This document shows positions 46,070-54,678 of a stretch of DNA of 64,000 nucleotides, in pieces. The notes under the pieces are model-generated. The model had not been told where the DNA came from. It worked only from the letters and a program-made list of their open reading frames with translations, and did not search any database. The position numbers were made by a program, and so were the translations under genes. The stretch is from Actimicrobium sp035984655. Lineage in GTDB: Bacteria > Pseudomonadota > Gammaproteobacteria > Burkholderiales > Burkholderiaceae_D. The stretch is from the NCBI RefSeq assembly GCF_035984655.1, contig NZ_JAXCHT010000002.1, positions 186,001-250,000 of the forward strand, in the 5' to 3' direction. Position 1 is the stretch's first letter. Every line of letters starts with the position of its first letter.

Positions 46070-46951
46070 ATGCTTGATTCGACACTGTACAACACGCCGG
46101 AAATTCTCGATCTGCTCAAGCTCGACGCCGCCGGGACCGATCGCTTTGTCGGACAGAGCCATTTCATGGGCAGTCCCAATGTATTCGGCGGCCAGGTGCT
46201 GGGCCAGTCGTTGTATGCGGCGACCCAGACGGTGCCGCACCGTCGTGTGCATTCGATTCACTCACTGTTCATCCTGCCCGGAAATCACCGATTGCCGATC
46301 GAATTCGAAGTGGAGCGGGTGCGCGATGGCGGCAGCTTCAGCACGCGCCGGGTGGTGGCGTTGCAGGAGGGCCGGCGCATCTTCGTGATGTCGGCATCGT
46401 TCCAGGAAGCCGAGGAAGGCCTGTCGCACCAGAAGCCGATGCCGCCCGCGCCCGATCCTGACACGCTGGCGTCGAGCATCGCGGTCTGGAAGGAACGCGC
46501 CACTGCCAGCGGCCGGACCTTTGTCCAGGTGCCGGTGGATTTCCGCTCGGACGGTCCGGGCGATCTGTACAACAATCCGTCGCGCGGCACCGACAAGCAA
46601 ATCTGGATGCGCGCGCCGATGGCGCTGCCTGACGATCCGCTGACACATGAAACGCTGTTTGCCTACGTGTCGGACTATGGCTTGCTGTGGACCGCGTTGC
46701 AGCCGCATGGCGTGATGATGGGCGACAAGCGCTTGCAGATCGCCAGCCTCGATCACACGATCTGGTTTCATCGGCCATTCCGCATGGACCAGTGGCTGTA
46801 CTTTTGCATGGATAGCCCGAATGCCTCCGGCGGTCGCGGCCTGACCTTTGCGCATGTCTACACGCAGGACGGCGTGCTGGTGGCAACCGTGGCGCAGGAA
46901 GGCTTGATCCGGCTGCGCGAAAAATCAGTAGCAGCGGGTACTGGTCAATGA
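46070..46951 (+). CDS. tesB: Acyl-CoA thioesterase II
   Basis: Hydrolyses medium- and long-chain acyl-CoA. The 293 residues form a double hot-dog fold: VFGGQVLGQSLYAATQTVPHRRVHSIHSLFILPGNHRLPIEFEVERVRDGGSFSTRRV in the first half and ASLDHTIWFHRPFRMDQWLYFCMDSPNASGGRGLTFAHVYTQDGVLVATVAQEGLIR in the second. The catalytic Asp in SLDHTIWFH and the partner Thr/Gln residues of TesB are present. ATG at 46070 matches the family start; the frame is open upstream into the HD-GYP promoter region. Its last 27 bases overlap the convergent gshA gene. Confidence 0.94.
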   Translation: MLDSTLYNTPEILDLLKLDAAGTDRFVGQSHFMGSPNVFGGQVLGQSLYAATQTVPHRRVHSIHSLFILPGNHRLPIEFEVERVRDGGSFSTRRVVALQEGRRIFVMSASFQEAEEGLSHQKPMPPAPDPDTLASSIAVWKERATASGRTFVQVPVDFRSDGPGDLYNNPSRGTDKQIWMRAPMALPDDPLTHETLFAYVSDYGLLWTALQPHGVMMGDKRLQIASLDHTIWFHRPFRMDQWLYFCMDSPNASGGRGLTFAHVYTQDGVLVATVAQEGLIRLREKSVAAGTGQ

Positions 46952-48514
46952 GCGCTCGCGGTAGGCTTCGATGAACTCGTCGAAACTGCCGGTCTGCTCA
47001 CGCTCCAGGCGCGCCTGTTCGTCGAGCGACTGTTGCGCGGCGGCCTGAAACGAGGCCAGCTCGGCGGCACTCACGCCGCGTGCGCGAAACTGCGCCGCAT
47101 GCGCCAGGCTCTGCTGCATCGCAAAGCGCTTGAATGAGCCGCCCTGTGCCGCGATCTCGCGCAGCACCCGGGCCGACGGCGTGCGGTCCGGATCGTTCAA
47201 CTTGATGCGTTGATTGTCCAGCGCCGCGCGGTGCGCATGATCGTCGCGCTGTGCGTCGAGCAGACTGGCTGCGGCGCTGATCTGCTCCAGCAATTCCAGT
47301 CCCCATGCCTTGAGCGCGATGGGATGGCCCTGACGCTGCAATTGCAGGCCGGGCAGGCGTCCCTGCTTCACGGTCAGGGCAAAATTGTCGGTATTTTCGT
47401 GGCCCTCTGCCTCGTTGGTCAGGGCGCTCTGATCGAGCGCGCAAAACAGCAGGAACGCATCCATGAAGCGGCCCGTCTCCAGACTCACGCCAACCGGCTC
47501 GAACGGATCGATGTCAAGGCAGCGCACCTCAATGTATTGGACGCCGCGACTGCAAAGCGCCTCAACCGGGCGCTCACCGGAATTGATGACGCGCTTGGGC
47601 CGGATGGTCGAGTAGAACTCGTTCTCGATCTGCAGCACCGCGGTGCTGATCTGAATCCATTCTCCATCGCGCTTCGCGCCGATCGCCTCGTAGGCGGGGT
47701 AGGGTTGCCGCACCGCGTTGACCAGATTCTTCATGTAACTGGACAAGTCGTTATACGGCGGCACCAGGCCGACCTGCGCGTTGTTCTGGTAGCCCAGGTC
47801 ACTCATGCGCAGGCTGGTGGCATGCGGCAGATATAGCGTGTCGTCGGACAGGGTATCGAGCGTGTGCGGGCGCCCGCGCAGGAAATCGCTCGACAGTGCG
47901 GGTGAGGCGCCAAACAGATACATCAGCAGCCAGCTGTAGCGGTGAAAGTTGCGGATCAGCGCGATATAGCTTTCGGACTGGAATTCGATGGCCGATCCTG
48001 CCGTGCCCTCGGCGTGCTGCAGCACGGCCCAGAGCGGCTCGGCCAGTGAAAAGTTGTAGTGCACCCCGGCGATGCATTGCATGGTCTTGCCGTAGCGCAG
48101 CGCCAGGCCGCGTCGATAGACATGCTTGAGCATGCCGATGTGCGAGTTGCCATACCAGGCAATCGGAATCTGCGCCTCATCCGGCAGATGGCACGGCATC
48201 GACTCGCTCCACAACAATTCGTCGGTGCCGGTGGCGTAAAAATAGCGGTGCGCCGCATCCAGCTGCGCGAGCGCGTCGGTGATGTCATGCTCGGCGGGGG
48301 TGATGAATTCGACCAGCGACTCGGAGTAATCGGTGGTAATGGTCGGATGGGTCAACGCAGACCCCAGCGCCACCGGATGCGGTGTCAGGGCCAGCTCGCC
48401 CGAACTGTCGACGCGCAAGGTTTCCCGTTCGATGCCACGTCGGCCCTGGGACAGCAATGCGCGGTGCGCATCGGTCGCCAGCAGAGCCAGGCGTTGTTGG
48501 AGAAGAATGCTCAA
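46925..48514 (-). CDS. gshA: Glutamate-cysteine ligase
   Basis: First and rate-limiting step of glutathione synthesis, ATP-dependent joining of glutamate and cysteine. The 529-residue product matches the proteobacterial GshA type 1: RRGIERETLRVD at the N terminus, TDYSESLVEFITP, the signature CIAGVHYNFSL, IALIRNFHRYSWLLMYLFGASPA, SDLGYQNNAQ, and VQYIEVRCLDIDPFEP. All parts of the active site seen in E. coli are recognisable. The start MSILLQQRL is at 48514. The gene stands alone on the minus strand. Confidence 0.96.
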   Translation of the reverse strand: MSILLQQRLALLATDAHRALLSQGRRGIERETLRVDSSGELALTPHPVALGSALTHPTITTDYSESLVEFITPAEHDITDALAQLDAAHRYFYATGTDELLWSESMPCHLPDEAQIPIAWYGNSHIGMLKHVYRRGLALRYGKTMQCIAGVHYNFSLAEPLWAVLQHAEGTAGSAIEFQSESYIALIRNFHRYSWLLMYLFGASPALSSDFLRGRPHTLDTLSDDTLYLPHATSLRMSDLGYQNNAQVGLVPPYNDLSSYMKNLVNAVRQPYPAYEAIGAKRDGEWIQISTAVLQIENEFYSTIRPKRVINSGERPVEALCSRGVQYIEVRCLDIDPFEPVGVSLETGRFMDAFLLFCALDQSALTNEAEGHENTDNFALTVKQGRLPGLQLQRQGHPIALKAWGLELLEQISAAASLLDAQRDDHAHRAALDNQRIKLNDPDRTPSARVLREIAAQGGSFKRFAMQQSLAHAAQFRARGVSAAELASFQAAAQQSLDEQARLEREQTGSFDEFIEAYRERSLTSTRCY

Positions 48515-48826
48515 TTAGGTTTCCTTTGAAAAACATCGTGCGGACAGATTCCGGCCTTGTGGTCGCAGAGAATAACCGAAATCGATGCCGCGGGTTTGCC
48601 CGCCATCGCTGCAGTTTGCGCAGGCAAAAAAAAAGCCCGCGGGCCAATCGGCGCGCGAGCAAAACCCTGAAAGAAGACAGCCGGAGAATAGCGTTCCCAG
48701 ATGACCTCATCATGACAATGCGGCGGCGCTCGCAATGGCCGGCGCTTCGGGTTGCCGGCACAGGCCGGGTACATGCCCGGTACCGGCCGGCACACCATGC
48801 CGACTTCCATTTTTGCGGACCGCTGG
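48515..48826. other. Non-coding gap between gshA and the binding-protein/permease fusion
   Basis: About 312 bases without a gene. It contains the terminator at 48625-48660 for the fusion gene (minus strand), and the part next to gshA should hold the gshA promoter. No other structure is seen. Confidence 0.5.
48625..48660 (-). terminator. Intrinsic terminator for the binding-protein/permease fusion gene
   Basis: On the minus strand GCTCGCG-C-GCC, loop GATT, GGC-C-CGCGGGC forms a 10-pair stem with one C-C mismatch and one G-T pair, followed by nine T. It lies about 165 bases past the stop at 48827 and ahead of gshA. Confidence 0.75.
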
Positions 48827-50323
48827 CTAGGCGCGCGTTTGCGCTGTGCCGCGCACCGTCAGGCGCTCCAGTACCGCGAAGCCCCATTGGGTCAACAGGG
48901 CCAGCGCGGCTGCCGGCAAGGCGCCGGCCAGCAGCATCTGGTTGTCGTTGAGCGCCAGTCCGATCGCGATGCGTTCGCCATAGCCACCGGCGCCAATAAA
49001 GGCGGCAATCGTCGCGGTGCCGACGCTGAGCACGGCGGCAGTCTGCAGGCCCGCCAGGATCACCGGCAAGGCCAGCGGCAGATCGATTTTCAGCAAGCGC
49101 TGTCGCGGCGTCAGGCCAAGCGCCAGCGCCGCCATGCGCAAGCCGGCAGGTACCTGCAGCAGGCCGATGCAGGTATTGCGCACGATCGGCAGCAGCGCGT
49201 ACAGCGTCAGGGCGATCAGGGCCGGGGTGGTGCCAATGCTGCCCAGCAGCGGAATGAGCATCGCCAGCAGCGCCAGCGACGGCACGGTCTGCAACATGCC
49301 GACGATGGCCATCAAGGCGCCGTGCGTGCGCGGCACCAGCGCGGCGACAATGCCAAGCGGAATGCCAATCAGGCTGGCCGCGCCAACGGCGACCAATACC
49401 AGCAACACGTGCTGCCCGGTGAGCCGCCAGAAATCCGGACCAAACAGTTTGTCCAGAAAGCCGTCCCGAGGCGTGGCGACAGCGCCTGACGGCTTGAGGA
49501 ACTGCCCGGCCACTTTGGCGAACGACTGCCCGTCGAGCTCGACCGCGCCATTCATGGCGATCATGTGTGCCGTGTCGATTTTTCCTTCCAGCTGCCGGAT
49601 CGCCCGCCATGCCTGCGGAAAGCGCTGCGGCAGATCGAGCCGATACAGCAGCACGGCGTCATAGCGCGGGAAGTAGTGGGCATCGTCGGTCAGCACATGC
49701 AGTCCGAGCTTGCCGATCTTGGCGTCGGTCGCATAAATGTCGATCACATCGACCTGACGCGCGCTCAGCGCTTCGTAGGCGATGCCGTGGTCGAGCCCGA
49801 CCGGCCGTTGTGTCAGGCCGTAGCGCTGCGCCAGCCCGGGCCAGCCGTCGACGCGCCCGAGAAATTCATGCGACAGGCCAAGCCGCAAGTTCGGCTGCTG
49901 CGCCAGCGCGCTCAGCGTGGCCGGTGCGCCGGGCGTGTCGCCGCGCATCGCCAGCGCGTAGGTGTTATTGAATCCCAGCGGCACCGCAACACCCAGCCCG
50001 AGCGGCGCCAGTTCGCGCTGGATCTGCGCCAGCGTGGAAGCCGTCGTGTGCTTGAGGATCTCGGTGTCGATGGTGCCCAGATATTCCGGATAGACGTCGA
50101 TGCTGCCGGCCTTGAGCGCATTGAAGACGATTGCCGTATTCCCCAGCCCTTGCTGGTGTCGCACCGGTGCGTACGGTTTGGCGGTCTGCGTCAGGATTTC
50201 TGCCAGCACGTACGATTCGGTAAAGCGCTTCGAGCCGATCTCCAGCGTGCTGCCCGCATGCACGACGGCGGCCTGCGCACACCCCAGCAGGGCGGCAGCG
50301 AGGTAGCGGCGCCAACTTGTCAT
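48827..50323 (-). CDS. Osmoprotectant-type ABC transporter: fused binding protein and permease
   Basis: Protein of 498 residues. After a signal sequence (RRYLAAALLGCAQAAVVHA) residues ~25-275 form an OpuAC/OsmF-type binding protein (LEIGSKRFTESYVLAEILTQ, GSIDVYPEYLGTI, ALSARQVDVIDIYATDAKI), and residues ~300-495 form a permease with about five hydrophobic segments and an EAA loop (MAALALGLTPRQRLLKIDLPLALPVILAGL). The binding part precedes the permease, so the cleaved form would be split; the signal may instead serve as an anchor. No ATPase or second permease gene is adjacent. The ligand is probably a quaternary amine such as glycine betaine or choline, by family only. Confidence 0.85.
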   Translation of the reverse strand: MTSWRRYLAAALLGCAQAAVVHAGSTLEIGSKRFTESYVLAEILTQTAKPYAPVRHQQGLGNTAIVFNALKAGSIDVYPEYLGTIDTEILKHTTASTLAQIQRELAPLGLGVAVPLGFNNTYALAMRGDTPGAPATLSALAQQPNLRLGLSHEFLGRVDGWPGLAQRYGLTQRPVGLDHGIAYEALSARQVDVIDIYATDAKIGKLGLHVLTDDAHYFPRYDAVLLYRLDLPQRFPQAWRAIRQLEGKIDTAHMIAMNGAVELDGQSFAKVAGQFLKPSGAVATPRDGFLDKLFGPDFWRLTGQHVLLVLVAVGAASLIGIPLGIVAALVPRTHGALMAIVGMLQTVPSLALLAMLIPLLGSIGTTPALIALTLYALLPIVRNTCIGLLQVPAGLRMAALALGLTPRQRLLKIDLPLALPVILAGLQTAAVLSVGTATIAAFIGAGGYGERIAIGLALNDNQMLLAGALPAAALALLTQWGFAVLERLTVRGTAQTRA

Positions 50324-50467
50324 TCCAGCCAAATGAATTCTCCATGATTGAACGGGCAACCCGAGGTTACCGCACCAGCGGATCGGCGCGCCGGATAAAT
50401 AATTTTGCACGGTCGTGCTATTCGACGCAAAAACGGGCATGATGCTGAAACAACAGGAGGAGACCGT

Positions 50468-51664
50468 ATGGACTTGAACTACACCGCCGAAGACGAATCA
50501 TTCCGCGCCACCGTGCGCAGCTATCTGGACGACAATCTGCCGGCCGATTTGCAGCACAAGGTACTCAATCATCAGCGCCTGTCGCGCGACGACTTGGTGC
50601 GCTGGCATCGGATCGTCGCCAAACAGGGCTGGGTCGCCACCGGCTGGCCGGTGGAATATGGCGGTACTGGCTGGAGTCCCGTGCAGCGTCATATCTGGGA
50701 GGAAGAATGCGCGCGCGCCGGCACGCCGCCGATCCTGCCGTTCGGCGTGAACATGGTTGCGCCGGTCATCATGGCATTTGGGAACGAGGCGCAAAAACGC
50801 TATTACCTGCCGCGCATCCTCAGCTGCGAAGACTGGTGGTGCCAGGGGTATTCCGAGCCGGGTTCGGGTTCCGATCTGGCTTCGCTGAAGACCCGCGCCG
50901 AGCGCGATGGCGATTTCTACGTCGTCAACGGACAGAAAACCTGGACCACGCTGGGCCAGCACGCCGACATGATTTTCTGCCTGGTGCGCACCGACAGCGG
51001 CGGCCGCAAGCAGGAAGGCATTTCATTCCTGTTGATCGACATGAAAACGCCCGGCATCACGGTGCGTCCGATCATCATGCTCGACGAGGACCATGAAGTG
51101 AACGAAGTCTTCTTCGACAATGTTCGCGTGCCGGTGCAGAACCTGATCGGCGAAGAAAACAAGGGCTGGACCTACGCCAAGTATTTGCTGGGACACGAGC
51201 GCACCAACATCGCCGCTGTCGGCCGTGCCAAGCGTGAACTGCAATTCCTCAAGCGCATCGCAGTGAAACAACAGAAGAACGGCGCCCCCTTGCTGGACGA
51301 TCCGGTATTCGCCGCCAAGGTGGCCTCGCTTGAAATCGAATTGATGGCGCTGGAAGTCACCGTGCTGCGCGTGATCTCGCTCGACAATGCCAAGCGCGGC
51401 CCGGGACCGGAGGCCTCGATGCTGAAGATCAAGGGCACCGAAATCCAGCAGACCCTGACCGAACTGATGCTGGAAGCAGTCGGCCCGTATGGGATGCCGT
51501 TTGATCCCGACTATCTGCACGGCACCAATGAACACAGCGTGGCCGATGACGACGATGCCGCACCGCTGGCGTCGTATTACTTCAATTTCCGCAAGACGTC
51601 GATCTACGGCGGCTCCAACGAGATTCAGCGCAACATCATCACCCAGATGATTCTGGGACTGTGA
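50468..51664 (+). CDS. Acyl-CoA dehydrogenase
   Basis: FAD-linked alpha,beta-dehydrogenase of acyl-CoA, 398 residues. Signatures: WCQGYSEPGSGSDLASLKTRAERDGD (substrate and FAD binding), GQKTWTT, and the C-terminal TSIYGGSNEIQRNIITQMILGL. Where medium-chain enzymes have the catalytic Glu, GGSNEIQRN keeps the segment, but by eye the base cannot be fixed. The N terminus with DDLVRWHRIVAKQGWVATGWPVEYGGTGWSPVQ is that of the group acting on branched, cyclic or steroid-like acyl-CoA in Burkholderiales. GGAGGAG before the ATG at 50468 is a strong ribosome binding site. First gene of a four-gene unit with a partner dehydrogenase seven bases downstream. Confidence 0.92.
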   Translation: MDLNYTAEDESFRATVRSYLDDNLPADLQHKVLNHQRLSRDDLVRWHRIVAKQGWVATGWPVEYGGTGWSPVQRHIWEEECARAGTPPILPFGVNMVAPVIMAFGNEAQKRYYLPRILSCEDWWCQGYSEPGSGSDLASLKTRAERDGDFYVVNGQKTWTTLGQHADMIFCLVRTDSGGRKQEGISFLLIDMKTPGITVRPIIMLDEDHEVNEVFFDNVRVPVQNLIGEENKGWTYAKYLLGHERTNIAAVGRAKRELQFLKRIAVKQQKNGAPLLDDPVFAAKVASLEIELMALEVTVLRVISLDNAKRGPGPEASMLKIKGTEIQQTLTELMLEAVGPYGMPFDPDYLHGTNEHSVADDDDAAPLASYYFNFRKTSIYGGSNEIQRNIITQMILGL

Positions 51665-51671
51665 GGACGAC

Positions 51672-52811
51672 ATGGACTTCAACCTGACGCAAGAACAGCA
51701 GCAATTCTCCGATGCCCTGCGGCGCTGGACCGAAAAAGACTACAGCTTCGAGACCCGCAAGAAGATCGTGCTGTCCGACACCGGGACGTCCGACGCCGCC
51801 TGGGCCGCGCTGACAGAACTGGGCATGACCGCCTTGCCGATCCCGGAAGAGCAGGGTGGTTTCAGCGGCAGTGCGCTCGACATGCAGGTAGTCATGCACG
51901 AGATCGGTCGCGGCCTGGTCATCGAACCGTATTTCGCGACCATGCTGGGCGCGCAATTTCTCAAGCTCGCTGGAGGTCATGGTTTGCTGCTGGAGCAGAT
52001 CGCTGCCGGTGAATTGAAACTGGCCTGCGCACTCGGCGAAAAACAGGCGCGTCACGACCTGTTCGATATCACCACGAGTGCCACCCCGAATGCCAATGGT
52101 TTCGTGCTCAATGGCGCCAAGACGGTGGTTATCCATGGCGCGCAGGCCGATATGCTGATCGTTTCGGCGCGCACCGGCGGCGCCCAGCGTGACACGGATG
52201 GCATCTCGCTGTTCGTCATCGCGGCCGACAGTGTGGGCGTACAGGTGCGTGATTACCGAACCATCGATTGCCAGCGCGCCGCCGATATCCATTTTGAAAA
52301 CGTCCATGTCCCGCCCACCGGCTTGCTTGGCACGGTTGGCAACGGCTGGGAAATCCTGGATGCGGCGGGTGACTACGGCGTCGCGCTGTTGTGCGCCGAA
52401 GCGGTCGGTGCGATGGAAGCGCTGAACATGGCGACACTCGATTACCTGAAGACGCGCCAGCAGTTCGGCGTCCCGATCGGCAAATTCCAGGCCCTGCAGC
52501 ACCGCATGGCCGACATGTTCATGCACCTCGAACAGGCGCGTTCGATGGCCACGCTGGCGGCGGTCAAGATCGCCTCCGACGATGTCACGGAACGGCGCCG
52601 CACGGTATCTGCTGCCAAGGCCCGGATCGGCCAGGCCATGAAATACGTCGGTCAGCAGGCAGTGCAATTGCACGGCGGCATGGGCGTCACCAACGAACTG
52701 CCGGCTGCGCATCATTTCAAGCGGCTGACCATGATCGAGGTGATCCTGGGCGACACCGACCATCATCTGGCACGCTTCGTCGCGCAACCCGGCTTTCGGC
52801 AGGCGGCGTGA
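51672..52811 (+). CDS. Acyl-CoA dehydrogenase, partner subunit
   Basis: Second acyl-CoA dehydrogenase of 379 residues, divergent in sequence from the first. It keeps the fold (LTQEQQQFSDALRRW, NGAKTVVIHGAQADMLIVSARTGG, VQLHGGMGVTNELPAAHHFKRL) but is poorer in active-site motifs; the SEPxxGSD segment is changed. Pairs like this form alpha2beta2 heteromers in side-chain degradation of steroids and other bulky acids, where one chain holds FAD contacts and the other the base. This role here is inference. The ATG lies seven bases after the first gene and is followed closely by the MaoC gene. Confidence 0.9.
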   Translation: MDFNLTQEQQQFSDALRRWTEKDYSFETRKKIVLSDTGTSDAAWAALTELGMTALPIPEEQGGFSGSALDMQVVMHEIGRGLVIEPYFATMLGAQFLKLAGGHGLLLEQIAAGELKLACALGEKQARHDLFDITTSATPNANGFVLNGAKTVVIHGAQADMLIVSARTGGAQRDTDGISLFVIAADSVGVQVRDYRTIDCQRAADIHFENVHVPPTGLLGTVGNGWEILDAAGDYGVALLCAEAVGAMEALNMATLDYLKTRQQFGVPIGKFQALQHRMADMFMHLEQARSMATLAAVKIASDDVTERRRTVSAAKARIGQAMKYVGQQAVQLHGGMGVTNELPAAHHFKRLTMIEVILGDTDHHLARFVAQPGFRQAA

Positions 52812-52827
52812 TCTTTCGGAGAACAGC

Positions 52828-53283
52828 ATGACAGCGCATCGATTCTATTTCGAAGATTTTCTGGTTGGTCGCACGGTCGAGGTCGGGCAGGTGACAGTGG
52901 ACGAAGCGGAGATCATCGAATTTGCCACCCGCTTCGATCCGCAACCGTTTCATATCGATCCGGTAGCGGCAGAGAAGTCGATGTTTGGCGGCATCATCGC
53001 CAGCGGCTGGCATACCTGCAGCATGATGATGCGGGCCATGGTCGACGGCTATCTGGCCGATTCGGCCAGCCTCGGTTCCCCCGGTGTCGACGAGGTGCGC
53101 TGGCTCAAGCCGGTGCGCGGCGGCGATGTGCTGACCATCAGCAGCACGGTGCTGGAATCGGTGCCATCGACCAGCCGGCCGGATCGGGGCGTGATCTTTA
53201 CCAGTTGGGAAGCGCGTAACCAGAATGATGAACTGGTTGCCACCATCAAGGGGCGCGGGATGTTCCTGCGCCGCCCGGCGTAA
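52828..53283 (+). CDS. MaoC-like hydratase, first copy
   Basis: Hot-dog fold protein of 151 residues, expected to hydrate enoyl-CoA. The MaoC motif reads FATRFDPQPFHIDPVAAEKSMFGGIIASGWHTCSMMMR, with the Asp and His of the catalytic dyad (D...PFHID) in place and the G-G-x-I-A-x-G-x-H hydratase turn. The gene follows the second acyl-CoA dehydrogenase with 16 bases between, ribosome binding site CGGAG before the ATG, so dehydrogenation and hydration steps of one beta-oxidation-like route are encoded together. Confidence 0.9.
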   Translation: MTAHRFYFEDFLVGRTVEVGQVTVDEAEIIEFATRFDPQPFHIDPVAAEKSMFGGIIASGWHTCSMMMRAMVDGYLADSASLGSPGVDEVRWLKPVRGGDVLTISSTVLESVPSTSRPDRGVIFTSWEARNQNDELVATIKGRGMFLRRPA

Positions 53284-53338
53284 CGCGCCTGTTCAACCGC
53301 CTTTTGTCAGGCGCCAATCCCGTTCACAAGGACAATGC

Positions 53339-53794
53339 ATGCGTGAAATCGCTTCGCTGGAAGAATTAAAACAGTTGGTTGGTCAGGAAGTGGCGGTGTC
53401 GGACTGGGTCGAGATTACCCAGCAGCGCGTGCAGCTGTTTGCCGAGGCCACCGATGATCATCAGTGGATTCATCTCGATGTGGATCGCAGCAAGGCCGAG
53501 TCGCCGTACGGCGGCACCATCGCGCATGGTTTCCTGACCCTGTCGCTGCTGCCGATGCTGATGGCGCAATCGATTCACATGACCGATGTCAGGATGGCCG
53601 TCAATTATGGTCTGAATAAGGTGCGCTTTCCGGCGCCGGTACCGGTAGGCAGTCGGGTGCGCGCGCGCATGACGCTGCTGGAAGTCGAAGACATCGCCGG
53701 CGGCGCGCAGATCGTCTGGCAGGTGACGATCGAAGCCGATGGCAGCAGCAAACCGGTGTGCGTTGCCGAGTCCATCGTGCGGCGCTACACCTGA
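53339..53794 (+). CDS. MaoC-like hydratase, second copy
   Basis: Second MaoC-type protein of 151 residues, different from its neighbour. It has FAEATDDHQWIHLDVDRSKAESPYGGTIAHGFLTLSLLPML, the R-hydratase motif with Asp and His (DDHQWIH) and the GTIAHGF turn, as in PhaJ-like or NodN-like proteins. The two copies may act as a heterodimer or on two substrates. The start at 53339 (MREIASLEELKQL) is preferred; another ATG four bases earlier is out of frame. It closes the acyl-CoA cluster, and a hairpin lies after it. Confidence 0.88.
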   Translation: MREIASLEELKQLVGQEVAVSDWVEITQQRVQLFAEATDDHQWIHLDVDRSKAESPYGGTIAHGFLTLSLLPMLMAQSIHMTDVRMAVNYGLNKVRFPAPVPVGSRVRARMTLLEVEDIAGGAQIVWQVTIEADGSSKPVCVAESIVRRYT

Positions 53795-53827
53795 ACCGCT
53801 TGCAGTGACCCCGCGTCGCCGAAGACG

Positions 53828-53870
53828 AAAAGGCCTAAATAATTAATTAAATCAGTTTAATTGGTCTTTT
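53828..53870. repeat. Nested inverted repeat after the MaoC genes
   Basis: Outer arms AAAAGGCC (53828-53835) and GGTCTTTT (53863-53870) enclose a second repeat AATTAAA-TCAG-TTTAATT (53845-53862). It could end the acyl-CoA operon; the right arm overlaps the -35 region of the next gene. Confidence 0.5.
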
Positions 53871-53890
53871 CGGTTTTTCTTTGTTAGGAT
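53861..53890 (+). promoter_or_regulatory. Promoter of the first HTH-receiver gene
   Basis: TTGGTC (53861-53866), 18-bp spacer, TAGGAT (53885-53890). The spacer contains TTTTCGGT and TTTCTT, also found at the same place before the second paralogue. Confidence 0.55.
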
Positions 53891-53918
53891 GCGTGGGTCC
53901 GTATCGCTGAAAGCTCCA

Positions 53919-54536
53919 ATGTCATCCTCTGATGTTTGCACCACCCAAAAAGCCGCATCGATTCTCGGCATTTCTGTCACCTCGGTTCAGCAACTGGTCG
54001 AGTCCGGCTCGATTCCGGCCTGGAAGACCAGTGGCGGCCATCGCCGTATTCCGTTGCAGGCAGTACTTGAATACAAGGCATTGCAGGCGACCGCAAGCGT
54101 GATCGGGCCGACCTCGCGCGCGCCGAAAATGGACCGATTGATCTCGATCATGGTGGTCGAAGACAACGAAATGCAACGTGCCCTGTACGAGCGACAGATT
54201 CTGTCGTGGCATTTGCCGGCGACCTTGCGGTTTTGCGAAAACGGCTACCAGGCGCTGGTTGAAATTACCCGCCGCAAACCGGATGTGCTGGTGTCCGACA
54301 TCATGATGGATGGGATCGATGGCATCCAGGTGATCAACACCATCCTCGCGTATCCCGACCTGGCCGATACGCAGATTGCCATCGTGTCGAGCCTGTCGCC
54401 GGAGGCGCTGGCCGAACGGGGCGGTGTGCCCGAGGGCGTGGTGTATTTTTCCAAGCCGATCAACTACGATGAATTGCGCGGTTATCTGCGCGCTTGCTGT
54501 GCCAAGGGCCGGCGCGGGGTCGAATCGGTGACATAG
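53919..54536 (+). CDS. HTH-receiver protein, copy 1 (excisionase-type HTH then REC)
   Basis: Protein of 205 residues with reversed order for a response regulator: residues ~5-55 are a MerR/excisionase-type helix-turn-helix (TTQKAASILGISVTSVQQLVESGSIPAWKTSGGHRRIPLQAV), residues ~80-200 a receiver domain with acidic pair in IMVVEDNEMQR, phosphoacceptor Asp127 in VLVSDIMMDGIDG and Lys in YFSKPINYDELRG. It should bind DNA under control of phosphorylation. The ATG at 53919 aligns with the start of the paralogue; an upstream ATG at 53889 lies in its own -10 box. It converges on the paralogue around a shared terminator. No kinase gene is adjacent. Confidence 0.88.
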   Translation: MSSSDVCTTQKAASILGISVTSVQQLVESGSIPAWKTSGGHRRIPLQAVLEYKALQATASVIGPTSRAPKMDRLISIMVVEDNEMQRALYERQILSWHLPATLRFCENGYQALVEITRRKPDVLVSDIMMDGIDGIQVINTILAYPDLADTQIAIVSSLSPEALAERGGVPEGVVYFSKPINYDELRGYLRACCAKGRRGVESVT

Positions 54537-54592
54537 CAGGTGCCGGGGCGGTTGCGCTGACAGTCCTTGATGCGCAACGGGAAGTCATTCGG

Positions 54593-54628
54593 AACGGGGC
54601 AATCCACCAATGTGGATTGCCCCGTTTT
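54593..54628 (+). terminator. Terminator between the two HTH-receiver genes
   Basis: A perfect 15-bp stem (AACGGGGCAATCCAC, loop CAAT, GTGGATTGCCCCGTT) with TTTT at its plus-strand end. The T run is only present for the plus strand, but the stem may also slow the minus-strand transcript. Confidence 0.85.
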
Positions 54629-54678
54629 CACGTGAGGCATGCCCGGGCCCTTGCTGCGGCGTTGACTGCATTGCCGCA

